NCBI GenBank assembly: GCA_964577985.1
Contig: CAZOAR010000038.1
Span: forward strand, 1-24,629
DNA length: 24,629 nt
Direction of reading: 5' to 3'
Source of the DNA: CAZOAR01 sp964577985
GTDB taxonomy: Bacteria; Gemmatimonadota; CAZMKB01; CAZNLH01
This document shows, piece after piece, positions 14,701-22,534 of this stretch. The notes beneath the pieces were generated by a model. That model saw only the letters and a program-made list of their open reading frames with translations, searched no databases and was not told the origin of the DNA. Numbering within the stretch: position 1 is the stretch's first letter; the number at the start of each line of letters is the position of its first letter. Position numbers and translations under genes: made by a program.

Positions 14701-15837
14701 ATGAATGTGCCGTTTGTCGATCTGAAGAGCCAATACGAGAGCATCAAGGAGGAGATCGACGAGGCTATCCGCGGCGTGATCGCGAATACCTCGTTTATCG
14801 GCGGCCCCTGCGTGAAGTCGTTCGAAGAGGATTTCGCGAAATTCTGCGGTGTCAGACATTGTATCGGGGTCGGCAACGGCACGGACGCGCTCTTTATCGC
14901 GCTCAAGACGATGGGAATCGGTGAAGGGGACGAGGTCATCACGGCGGCCAACAGTTTTATCGCGACGTCAGAGGCGATCACCATGACGGGCGCCAGGGTT
15001 GTCTTCGTCGACATCGATCCGAAGAGCTACAACATCGATACAGAATTGATCGAAGAGAAGATCAGTGCAAAGACCCGGGCAATCATTCCTGTTCACCTGT
15101 ACGGCCAGCCTGCCAATATGGATCCGATCGTGGAGATCGCCCGAAGGCACGACCTCAAGGTGGTGGAGGACGCCGCCCAGGCCCATGGGGCGCTCTATAA
15201 GGGACGCAAGGTTGGTTCCATCGGAAACGTGGCCTGTTTCAGCTTCTACCCGGGAAAGAACCTCGGCGCTTATGGTGACGCGGGTGCTATCGTGACCGAT
15301 GACGACGAGCTCGCGGTCAACGCCAGGATGTTCGCCAATCATGGAAGGATGGACAAGTTTGGCCACAAGGTAGAGGGGGTCAACAGCCGACTCGACGGCA
15401 TGCAGGCAGCGATACTCCGTGTAAAGTTGAGACACCTGCCCGGGTGGTCGGAAGAACGAAGAAGAAATGCCTATCGCTATAACGAATATCTGAAGGGCTC
15501 GGGGATCGTTACCCCTGTTGAAATCGATGACGTCGAGGCTGTCTATCACCTCTATGTAATAAGATTGGGGAACTGCTCCCGCGAGGCCATCCAGGAGCAT
15601 CTGAGATCAGAGGGGATAGCCTCGGGCATGCATTACCCGATTGCCCTGCCCAACCTGAAGGCATACGCCTACCTGGGTCACGGCGAGGATGATTTTCCTG
15701 AGGCAACGCGGGCATCGAAGGAGATTCTTTCGCTTCCGATGTATCCGGAACTAACTGAGGATCAGATCAAGTTTATCGCGGAGAGGGTCATCTCCTTTTG
15801 CGCAGAGAAAGGGATCGAAAGAATATCGGCAGGGTAA
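14701..15837 (+). CDS. DegT/DnrJ/EryC1/StrS-type PLP sugar aminotransferase
   Basis: This 378 aa PLP enzyme transfers an amino group to a keto nucleotide sugar. The start FVDLKSQYESIKEEID is typical of the WlbC/WbpE-like branch. GVGNGTDALFIALK, DIDPKSYNID, VVEDAAQAHGA (Asp157, PLP nitrogen) and FYPGKNLGAYGDAGA (Lys186, Schiff base) are all intact, as is NSRLDGMQAAIL. In the Wbp/Wlb pathway the partner dehydrogenase makes the 3-keto sugar and the partner acyltransferase acetylates the new amino group; both partners lie directly upstream and a second pair lies at 7648-9151. SD GAGGAGGAAGAG is very strong. A hairpin-forming 73-base gap follows. Confidence 0.9.
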   Translation: MNVPFVDLKSQYESIKEEIDEAIRGVIANTSFIGGPCVKSFEEDFAKFCGVRHCIGVGNGTDALFIALKTMGIGEGDEVITAANSFIATSEAITMTGARVVFVDIDPKSYNIDTELIEEKISAKTRAIIPVHLYGQPANMDPIVEIARRHDLKVVEDAAQAHGALYKGRKVGSIGNVACFSFYPGKNLGAYGDAGAIVTDDDELAVNARMFANHGRMDKFGHKVEGVNSRLDGMQAAILRVKLRHLPGWSEERRRNAYRYNEYLKGSGIVTPVEIDDVEAVYHLYVIRLGNCSREAIQEHLRSEGIASGMHYPIALPNLKAYAYLGHGEDDFPEATRASKEILSLPMYPELTEDQIKFIAERVISFCAEKGIERISAG

Positions 15838-15910
15838 AGGGCCATCCTTCCCCTGATGACTTCGGGAATGGCCTGGCGACCAGGCATGATAAGGTTGAGC
15901 AGAATAGAAC
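15838..15910. promoter_or_regulatory. Intergenic gap with two adjacent hairpins
   Basis: GGCCAT (15840-15845) pairs with ATGGCC (15868-15873), extended by TCCC/GGGA. Then GCCTGG (15871-15876) pairs with CCAGGC (15880-15885) across a CGA loop. The two stems share bases and cannot both form completely. No T-run follows, so this is not a normal intrinsic terminator. It may be a processing or stability element between the two halves of the operon. Confidence 0.35.
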
Positions 15911-16987
15911 ATGGATAAGAATACCAAGGACCAGAAGAAGCGACAGATCGTCCGTACCGACGATCCGATCCTGATAACAGGCTCTGCCGGCTTTATCGGC
16001 ACGAGGGTGGTCGAGGCGTTGCTCCGAGACGGTTTCAAGAACCTGCGCTGCTTCGTCCGGCCATCGAGCAAGATGGCCCGCCTGGATGAAGTGCTGGCGC
16101 GTCATAAAGGCGCGAAGGTCAGGATAGTCAAGGGAAACCTGGTTTCACGTGAGGATTGCGATAAAGCGGCGGATGGGGCCTCCGTGATTTACCACCTGGC
16201 CACCGGCGTGGGGAAGTCGTTTCCGGATTGCTTTCTGAACTCCGTGGTCACGACCCGAAACCTGCTCGAGGCCACCCTGAAGGGAAAGGCGCTCAAACGC
16301 TTTGTAAACGTCAGCTCCTTCGCCGTCTATTCGACTATGAATATGAGGCGGGGCGACCTGCTCGACGAGACGTGCGAGATCGAGGATCCTCCCCAGCGGA
16401 GGGGTGAGGCGTACTGCTACGGGAAGGTGAAGCAGGAGGAGCTCCTCCTCGAATATGCTGAAAAGCACGGCACACCCTACGTGATCCTTCGGCCGGGCTA
16501 TGTCTACGGGCCTGGAAAGAACGCGATCACCGGCAGGGTAGGCATTGGTACGTTCGGCGTCTATCTCCACCTGGGAGGTTCGATCCAGCTCCCGATGTCT
16601 TACGTCGACAACTGCGCGGACGCGATCGCGCTGGCGGGCATCAGGGAGGGGGTCGACGGCGAGGTGTTCAATGTCGTTGACGACGATCTCCGCACGAGCA
16701 GGGAGTTCCTCAAGTTGTATAAAAAGAACGTACGTAATTTTCGGTCGATATCCCTCCCGTACCCTGTCACATACCTCCTCTGTTCCCTCTGGGAGAGGTA
16801 TTCAGACTGGTCCGAGGGGCAGTTGCCGCCCGCCTTCAACCGGAGCCGATGTTCCGCCGAGTGGAAGGGAAACCGGTATTCCAACGAGAAGCTGAAGAGA
16901 TTGCTGGAATGGCGCCAGAGGGTTCCGACTGATGATGGATTGAAGCACTATTTCGATTACTGCAGGGGAAACGGGGGAGGGCGATGA
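15911..16987 (+). CDS. NAD-dependent epimerase/dehydratase (extended SDR)
   Basis: This 358 aa extended short-chain dehydrogenase/reductase acts on a nucleotide sugar. The cofactor motif is LITGSAGFIGTRVV (TGxxGxxG). VNVSSFAVYS supplies the catalytic serine region and YCYGK the Tyr168/Lys172 pair. VILRPGYVYGPG and SYVDNCADAIALA are usual family landmarks. The first 15 residues are charged and not part of the fold. It could be a C4 epimerase, a 4,6-dehydratase or a reductase; I cannot decide. SD is poor (a GAATAGAAC stretch before ATG), and this is the first gene after the hairpin gap. ATGA overlap with the next gene. Confidence 0.82.
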   Translation: MDKNTKDQKKRQIVRTDDPILITGSAGFIGTRVVEALLRDGFKNLRCFVRPSSKMARLDEVLARHKGAKVRIVKGNLVSREDCDKAADGASVIYHLATGVGKSFPDCFLNSVVTTRNLLEATLKGKALKRFVNVSSFAVYSTMNMRRGDLLDETCEIEDPPQRRGEAYCYGKVKQEELLLEYAEKHGTPYVILRPGYVYGPGKNAITGRVGIGTFGVYLHLGGSIQLPMSYVDNCADAIALAGIREGVDGEVFNVVDDDLRTSREFLKLYKKNVRNFRSISLPYPVTYLLCSLWERYSDWSEGQLPPAFNRSRCSAEWKGNRYSNEKLKRLLEWRQRVPTDDGLKHYFDYCRGNGGGR

Positions 16988-18087
16988 TTAAGGCGGGCAT
17001 AGTTGGCTGCGGCAAGATCGCCGACCAGCACGCGACGCAGATCGGGAGAATTCCAGGTTGCCGGCTCGTCGGCGTCTGCGACCGCGAGGAACTGATGGCA
17101 AAGCAGCTCGGGGAAAGGTTCGGAGTCAGATACTGGTTCAGTGACCTCGATCAGTTGCTGGAAATGGCGAAACCCGATGTCGTCCACATCACAACACCGC
17201 CACAGACTCATTATGAACTCGCCCTGCGGTGCCTGGAGGCTGGGTGCCATGTGTATGTCGAGAAGCCGTTTACGCTGATCACGACGGAGGCCGAGGCCCT
17301 GTTCCGGATCGCGGATGAGAAGGACCTTAAAGTGACGGCCGGCCACAATGTTCAGTATAACCCCGAGATGGTGCGCATGAGAGAATTGATTGATAAGGGC
17401 TATCTGGGTGGGTCTCCCACCCATATGGAAAGTATCTATTGTTATACCTTCGTCAACGACGTCTATGCCGCGTCGCTTCTGGGCAATCCGGATCACTGGG
17501 TCAGGAAACTGCCGGGAAAGTTGCTGCACAATATCATCAGCCACGGCATCAGCAAGATCGCGGAATTCATGGTTGCCGATCGCCCGCTCGTGATCGCCCA
17601 CGGCTTCACGAGCCCGGCGTTGAAGGAGAGAGGGGAGACCGAGATAGTCGACGAACTGCGGGTCACCATCCACGATGAAGATCGGGCAACGGCGTATTTC
17701 ACCTTCTCCTCCCAGATAGGGCCGATGCTGAACCAGTTCCGCGTATTTGGCCCGAAGAACTCCCTCATAGTGGACCACATCCACCGGACCGTGATCCGGG
17801 TGGCGAGCACGCGGCACAAGAGCTATCTGAAACAGTTCATCCCTCCAGCTACCTATGCCATGCAGTATCTGGGCAATTCGCTCAGCAACATTAATCGATT
17901 CCTGAAGAAGGACTTTCACTACGACTACGGAATGAAGACGTTGATGGGATCATTCTATCAGTCGATCGCCGAAGGTACACCGCTGCCCCTGTCGCGGCGG
18001 GAGATCCTGGTCACATCCAGGATCATGGACGATATCTTCACGCAGATCTATCATCCAGCAGAGAAGACCATGAGAGCCGTTGTATGA
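16984..18087 (+). CDS. Gfo/Idh/MocA-family oxidoreductase (third, divergent copy)
   Basis: This 367 aa protein has KAGIVGCGKIADQHATQI as Rossmann start, YVEKPFT (Glu93, Lys94, Pro95) and an active-site stretch KLLHNIISHGISKIAEF (His182, His187). It lacks the GYWGPN and APHDxSI signatures of the two earlier copies, so it belongs to another branch and probably has a different substrate. The C-terminal region is longer (KSYLKQFIPPATYAMQYLGNSL and on). Its ATGA overlap with the SDR gene suggests that the two act in sequence. SD GGGAGGGCG supports the start. Confidence 0.83.
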   Translation: MIKAGIVGCGKIADQHATQIGRIPGCRLVGVCDREELMAKQLGERFGVRYWFSDLDQLLEMAKPDVVHITTPPQTHYELALRCLEAGCHVYVEKPFTLITTEAEALFRIADEKDLKVTAGHNVQYNPEMVRMRELIDKGYLGGSPTHMESIYCYTFVNDVYAASLLGNPDHWVRKLPGKLLHNIISHGISKIAEFMVADRPLVIAHGFTSPALKERGETEIVDELRVTIHDEDRATAYFTFSSQIGPMLNQFRVFGPKNSLIVDHIHRTVIRVASTRHKSYLKQFIPPATYAMQYLGNSLSNINRFLKKDFHYDYGMKTLMGSFYQSIAEGTPLPLSRREILVTSRIMDDIFTQIYHPAEKTMRAVV

Positions 18088-18989
18088 ACCTGTCCTATGT
18101 ACTGATCACTCCTGCTCGAGATGAGGAGGAGCACATCGAGAAGACGTTCGAGTCGATCGTATCGCAGACGATCCCTCCGCTGAAGTGGGTCATCGTCAGC
18201 GACGCATCAACTGACGGGACAGATCGTATAGCCGGTAGATATGCCGAGAGGTACGCGTGGATAGACCTCGTACGGAAGACTGGACAGGTTGAACGGAATT
18301 TTGCCTCGAAGGTATACTGCTTCGACTCCGGCTACGAACGGGTCAAAGATATGGACTACGACATTATTGGATGCCTCGACGCGGACATCTCGTTCGAGCC
18401 CGACTACTTCGAGTTTCTCCTCAAGAAGTTCGCTGCGACCGCCGAGCTTGGTGTGTCCGGGACTCCATTCGTCGAGAGTGGCCGTCATTACGACTACAAC
18501 TTCACGAACATCGAGCATGTTTCAGGGGCCTGTCAGTTGTTCCGGAAGAAGTGCTTCGAGGAGATTGGAGGATACACCCCGATAAAGGGAGGGGGTATCG
18601 ACTGGCTCGCGGTGACGACGGCGCGAATGAAAGGATGGCGGACGAGGACGTTCACGGAGAAGGTTTGTGTCCATCACCGGAAGATGGGATCAGCCAGCGG
18701 GAATTCCCTGGCGGCGTGGTACCGACGCGGACGGGAAGATTACATTCTCGGTGGCCACCCGGTGTGGGAATTGAGCAGGGTAGCCTATCAGGTCAAGTCA
18801 AGGCCCTTTCTTCTGGCCGCGGTTTGCCTGTTGTCCGGCTATGCCTGGGCAGCTATACGGAGGGTGAAGAGGCCGGTATCAAAGGAATTGTTGAGGTTTC
18901 ACAGGGCTGAACAGATGCGACGACTGAGTAAGGTCTTATCCAGGAATCTGAATAGACAAAAAGAGGGAGAGTTTGCTGAAAAATGGTAG
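18084..18989 (+). CDS. Glycosyltransferase family 2 (GT-A)
   Basis: This 301 aa inverting glycosyltransferase has SYVLITPARDEEEHIEKT at the N-terminus, WVIVSDASTDGT for nucleotide binding, and GCLDADISF with the metal-binding DxD (Asp99, Asp101). GACQLFRKKCFEEIGGY is the usual acceptor-side motif. A hydrophobic segment near 245-265 (FLLAAVCLLSGYAWAAI) suggests membrane attachment; a basic tail follows. ATGA overlap with the gene before, and 7-base overlap with the next gene if that one starts at 18983. Confidence 0.87.
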   Translation: MNLSYVLITPARDEEEHIEKTFESIVSQTIPPLKWVIVSDASTDGTDRIAGRYAERYAWIDLVRKTGQVERNFASKVYCFDSGYERVKDMDYDIIGCLDADISFEPDYFEFLLKKFAATAELGVSGTPFVESGRHYDYNFTNIEHVSGACQLFRKKCFEEIGGYTPIKGGGIDWLAVTTARMKGWRTRTFTEKVCVHHRKMGSASGNSLAAWYRRGREDYILGGHPVWELSRVAYQVKSRPFLLAAVCLLSGYAWAAIRRVKRPVSKELLRFHRAEQMRRLSKVLSRNLNRQKEGEFAEKW

Positions 18990-20227
18990 GTCAGGAAGGA
19001 ATGAAATCGAAGATCGAGAAGATAGAGACGAGCATCCATGCGGTCGAGAAATGGGTCGAGGAGAACAATTACAGGGGTTATGAGCCCTTTGACGGGTTGT
19101 CTTCCTCTCTCAGGCCCCTGACATTCGGGAACCTCTTCCTGGACAGGCTGCTCCTTCAACTCATCCGGCAGAGCCCCGTGAACCTGCGCCCGTTACTTGG
19201 TGTGAAGCCGCTGGAGTCGACGAAGGGCCGGGGTTACATGGCGTGGGGCTATCTGACCATGCTCGAGGTCACCGGGGAGGAACGCTATCGGAAGAAGGCG
19301 ATTGAGTGTCTCGAATGGCTCATCAAAAACAAGGCTCCGGGATACGAAGAATACAGCTGGGCGAACCATTTCGATTTCGCGGGTCGGGGGGGGAGATATT
19401 CAAAACATGAACCGATCATCGTATGGACCGTCCTCATTGGCCAGGCATTCCTGGACGCCTATGAGACATTGGGCGAGGAGAAGTACCTCGACGTCGCTAA
19501 GAGCGTCTGCCGATGGATTGTGGGCCTGCCGAGAGAGAAGACGGACCGGGGGACCTGCATCAGCTACCTGGCCTTCACACAAAGCTCGATTCACAACTCG
19601 AACATGCTTGGCGCCGCCATGCTGGCGAGGACAGCCAAGTTAACCGGCAATTCAGAATATCTCGATATCGCGAAGGATGCCATGATCTACAGTTGCTCAC
19701 GGCAGCTTCCCGATGGGGCATGGTACTACGGTGAGGCGGAAAACAACCACTGGATCGACAACTTTCACACGGGATACAACCTCGACAGCCTGAGGTGCTA
19801 CATCGAGTCTTCCGATGATGAAGAGTTCAAACACCACCTGGAACGAGGGCTCGATTACTACAAGAAAACCTTCTTCGAACCCTCGGGAAGACCCCGGTAT
19901 TATCATAACCGGACCTATCCGGTAGACAGCCAGTGCGCTTCGCAGGCGATCGAGACGCTGGCCAATTTCTCCGACCACGATCCATCGGCGCTCGACCTGG
20001 CGCTGAAGGTCGCGAACTGGACCATCGATAATATGCAGGACAAGAGGGGTTATTTCTATTTCAGGCAGTATCCCCTGATAAAGGCAAAGACTCCCATGCT
20101 CCACTGGGCCCAGGCGACGACGTACAGGGGGCTGGCGGTGTTGCTGTCGAAGATGGAGGCGTCCAGACCGCCTTCTGGAGAGAGTTCTCGGGAATGTCAG
20201 GCTGTCGAGGGGGTATCCCGGTTATGA
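18983..20227 (+). CDS. Alpha-helical glycosidase-like protein of the EPS locus, function unknown
   Basis: This 414 aa protein is rich in tryptophan and tyrosine. Repeated helical hairpins such as GYLTMLEVTGEERYRKKAIECLEWLI and QAFLDAYETLGEEKYLDVAKSVCRWIV recur about every 55-60 residues, as in (alpha/alpha)6 barrels of glycoside hydrolases, polysaccharide lyases and terpenoid-cyclase-like toroids. DGAWYYGEAENNHWIDNFHTGYNLD is a likely active-site stretch. No signal peptide, so it may act in the cytoplasm on precursors, or be a carbohydrate-binding partner. I cannot name the family or reaction. The start is 18983, overlapping the GT2 stop, or ATG 19001, which has AGGAAGGA immediately before it; the conserved region begins after either. 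ATGA overlap with the FemAB-like gene. Confidence 0.7.
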   Translation: MVGQEGMKSKIEKIETSIHAVEKWVEENNYRGYEPFDGLSSSLRPLTFGNLFLDRLLLQLIRQSPVNLRPLLGVKPLESTKGRGYMAWGYLTMLEVTGEERYRKKAIECLEWLIKNKAPGYEEYSWANHFDFAGRGGRYSKHEPIIVWTVLIGQAFLDAYETLGEEKYLDVAKSVCRWIVGLPREKTDRGTCISYLAFTQSSIHNSNMLGAAMLARTAKLTGNSEYLDIAKDAMIYSCSRQLPDGAWYYGEAENNHWIDNFHTGYNLDSLRCYIESSDDEEFKHHLERGLDYYKKTFFEPSGRPRYYHNRTYPVDSQCASQAIETLANFSDHDPSALDLALKVANWTIDNMQDKRGYFYFRQYPLIKAKTPMLHWAQATTYRGLAVLLSKMEASRPPSGESSRECQAVEGVSRL

Positions 20228-21138
20228 CGGTCACCTACGACGAGATTGGCGTTCGAGGAAAACGGATTGCTGTCCCGGCGGTCAAGATCGATGGTCATCG
20301 TATCGTTGTAACGGGCAAATTCCTGAAGATCGCGAGATTAAAGGAGGAATGGTACGAGGATGTGGAGGATCCCGAGTCGATCATTCGTCAATTGAAGAAA
20401 TCCGATGTGAGGGCCGATATTTTTACCTTCTGGCAGAGGCTTCCGGAAACAGAGCCAAAATATAATTATTTTATGGAGCGTGATTATATCGCTGCTCTTC
20501 CTATCAAAAGTTTTGACCATTGGTGGGAAAAACAAATTCGATCGAGAACAAGAGGTTTAATAAGGAAAGCTAAAAAGAAAGGAGTTATTGTCAAAGAAGT
20601 GGATTTTACCGATGAATTTATACAAGGTGTGGCAAATATATTTAATGAAACACCAATTAGACAGGGTAAACCTTTTTGGCACTATGGAAAAGACTTTGAG
20701 ATTGTAAAATTAGAATTTTCAAGATATTTGTTTAGAGAAGACCTTATTGGAGCTTTTTATAACGATAATTTGATAGGATTTATCTTTATAGCACATGCAG
20801 GGAAATATGCTATATTGGGACAAATAATTTCTATGATCGAACGTCGAGACTTAGCACCAAATAATTTGTTAATTGCTAAGGCGGTAGAAATGTGTGATAG
20901 GAAAAATATTCCTTACCTTGTTTATCTCTATTGGGGTGAGGGAACTTTAGCTGAATTCAAACGCCGTAATGGCTTTGAAAAGACTGCAATTCCGAGGTAT
21001 TATATTCCCTTAACATTAAAAGGGAAAATAGCTTTGAAATTGCATCTCCATCGTGGTTCAATTGGAATACTACCGAAAAAAGTGCAATATGTTTTAATGG
21101 AATTGAAAAAGAAATGGTATACAGCCAGGACTCGCTGA
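20224..21138 (+). CDS. FemAB/GNAT-like acyl- or aminoacyl-transferase of the EPS locus
   Basis: This 304 aa protein has the layout of FemAB-like GNAT proteins known from EPS and exosortase loci. RTRGLIRKAKKKGVIVKEVDF is the usual basic helix, IFNETPIRQGKPFWHYGK follows, LIGAFYNDNLIGFIFIAHAGKYAILGQII is the core beta-sheet and LAEFKRRNGFEK sits near the end. It probably adds an acyl or amino-acid group to a sugar or lipid-linked intermediate; the substrate is unknown. ATG 20224 is chosen (ATGA overlap with the upstream stop, GAGGGGG 10 bases before). The in-frame ATG at 20194 would extend into the upstream gene. Base composition changes inside the gene: the first 75 or so codons resemble the locus, and from about 20455 the sequence is strongly AT-rich. 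Confidence 0.75.
   Translation: MTVTYDEIGVRGKRIAVPAVKIDGHRIVVTGKFLKIARLKEEWYEDVEDPESIIRQLKKSDVRADIFTFWQRLPETEPKYNYFMERDYIAALPIKSFDHWWEKQIRSRTRGLIRKAKKKGVIVKEVDFTDEFIQGVANIFNETPIRQGKPFWHYGKDFEIVKLEFSRYLFREDLIGAFYNDNLIGFIFIAHAGKYAILGQIISMIERRDLAPNNLLIAKAVEMCDRKNIPYLVYLYWGEGTLAEFKRRNGFEKTAIPRYYIPLTLKGKIALKLHLHRGSIGILPKKVQYVLMELKKKWYTARTR
20455..21125. other. AT-rich segment with a sharp left boundary inside a gene
   Basis: Hand-counted 60-base rows here give about 23-35 percent G+C (for example rows 20461, 20521, 20581, 20701), against 45-47 percent in rows 20281 and 20341 and about 63 percent in row 14761. After about 21125 composition rises again to roughly 38-52 percent. Codons in the segment end mainly in A or T, unlike the rest of the window. 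This looks like DNA of a different origin. Confidence 0.7.
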
Positions 21139-21140
21139 AT

Positions 21141-22523
21141 ATGTCGTCGAGAATTGCACTTTTGCTTGGTACTCTGTTTATCGCCTATTTGCTTAAAGTC
21201 GATCATAAACGTTCGAGAGGAGTATCATCAGCCTTATGGATTCCTACAATATGGATGATGATCGTGGGTTCTCGCATGGTTTCGCTCTGGTTCACCCAGG
21301 GATACGGTACGATTTCGCCGGAGGACTACCTGGAAGGGAGCCCTATTGATAGGATGATATTTATCGTTCTCATCATTGCGGCATGTGTTGTATTATTTCG
21401 ACGCAATGTAAATTGGTCAGCGATCATTAAGAACAACCGATGGCTTGTGTTACTGTTCGCGTACTGTGCCATCAGCATTTTGTGGTCGGATTTCCCTTTC
21501 GTTTCGTTCAAGCGATATGTGAAAAAGGATATTGGTCATTTCCTGATGGTTCTTGTTGTTTTGACCGATCGATATCCAGCCGAGGCGGTGAAGGAATTGT
21601 TCAGACGGGTTGCCTACGTCTTAGTCCCCCTATCAGTGATTCTGTATAAATATTATCCAAGCCTTGGCAGAGCTTATCACCCACACTCCGGCGAACTCAT
21701 GATCACCGGAGTGGCAACAGGTAAGAACGGGTTGGGATTACTTTGTCTGATTAGCAGTATCTTTCTCTTCTGGCAAATAACGGCAAATTGGCGAAAAAAC
21801 GATACTGTGACAACGAAAAAGGAAACGTTGATTGATAGTGTGATTTTGTTAATCGCAATATGGTTACTGATAGAGGTTGACAGTTCTACTTGCCTTATCT
21901 GTTTTATCGTGGGAATCGGCTTGCTATTGGCGTTTCATACGTCAGTTTTCAAAAGAAACAAGAACCGAATAGGGATCTCACTCACATTTGGTTTGATCTC
22001 TTTGACGCCATTTCTGCTACTTGGACAAATTTTCATCGTTCATACTATAGTTGATCTGACGGCTCATGGTGATACGTTCTGGGGGCGAGTCAGCATGTGG
22101 CCTGGATTACTTAATTTAATGAATGTTTCTCATCTTGTTGGGACGGGTTATGACAGCTACTGGCTTGGCGAGAGAATGGCTCGGCTATGGAATATCTATT
22201 GGTGGCACCCCGCTGAGGCGCACAATGGATATGTAGGAGTCTTTCTGGAGTTAGGTTATATCGGGCTAATAGCATTAATAGGAGTTATAGTATCCACTTA
22301 TAGAAATGTCAGCCGGAGATTGGTAGTGGATTATCATTTTGGCCAGTTGGCACTAACGTTCTTCCTTCTCGCGTTGCTTTACAATGTAACAGAAGAAGCT
22401 TGGAAGGGCCTTCATCTGATGTGGTTTGTTTTTCTCCTGTTCGCCATCGAATCTTCTCGACCAGTGACGGGATTACTGCGAGCAAAACCACTTTCCTCTG
22501 AGATTTCTGAAAAACATTTATAG
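21141..22523 (+). CDS. O-antigen polymerase/ligase-family (Wzy-like) membrane protein
   Basis: This 460 aa polytopic membrane protein has about ten hydrophobic helices. RAYHPHSGELMITGVATGKNGLGLLCLIS is the signature seen in O-antigen polymerase/ligase-type proteins of EPS loci (a tG-x-KN-x-LG pattern). A later periplasmic loop contains WGRVSMWPGLLN, GTGYDSYWLG and AEAHNGYVGVFLELGYIGL, the usual His-Asn-Gly region of this superfamily. It should join lipid-linked repeat units at the periplasmic face. ATG 21141, two bases after the upstream stop and 10 bases after AGGA, is preferred to the in-frame ATG 21114, which lies inside the previous gene. GC is below that of the first 20 kb. Confidence 0.85.
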   Translation: MSSRIALLLGTLFIAYLLKVDHKRSRGVSSALWIPTIWMMIVGSRMVSLWFTQGYGTISPEDYLEGSPIDRMIFIVLIIAACVVLFRRNVNWSAIIKNNRWLVLLFAYCAISILWSDFPFVSFKRYVKKDIGHFLMVLVVLTDRYPAEAVKELFRRVAYVLVPLSVILYKYYPSLGRAYHPHSGELMITGVATGKNGLGLLCLISSIFLFWQITANWRKNDTVTTKKETLIDSVILLIAIWLLIEVDSSTCLICFIVGIGLLLAFHTSVFKRNKNRIGISLTFGLISLTPFLLLGQIFIVHTIVDLTAHGDTFWGRVSMWPGLLNLMNVSHLVGTGYDSYWLGERMARLWNIYWWHPAEAHNGYVGVFLELGYIGLIALIGVIVSTYRNVSRRLVVDYHFGQLALTFFLLALLYNVTEEAWKGLHLMWFVFLLFAIESSRPVTGLLRAKPLSSEISEKHL

Positions 22524-22534
22524 GTATGTACAAG

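Noticed and set aside
20194..20223. Upstream ATG 20194 for the FemAB-like gene
   Set aside because: It would add ten residues read inside the upstream gene; ATG 20224 gives the usual ATGA joint and has GAGGGGG 10 bases before it.
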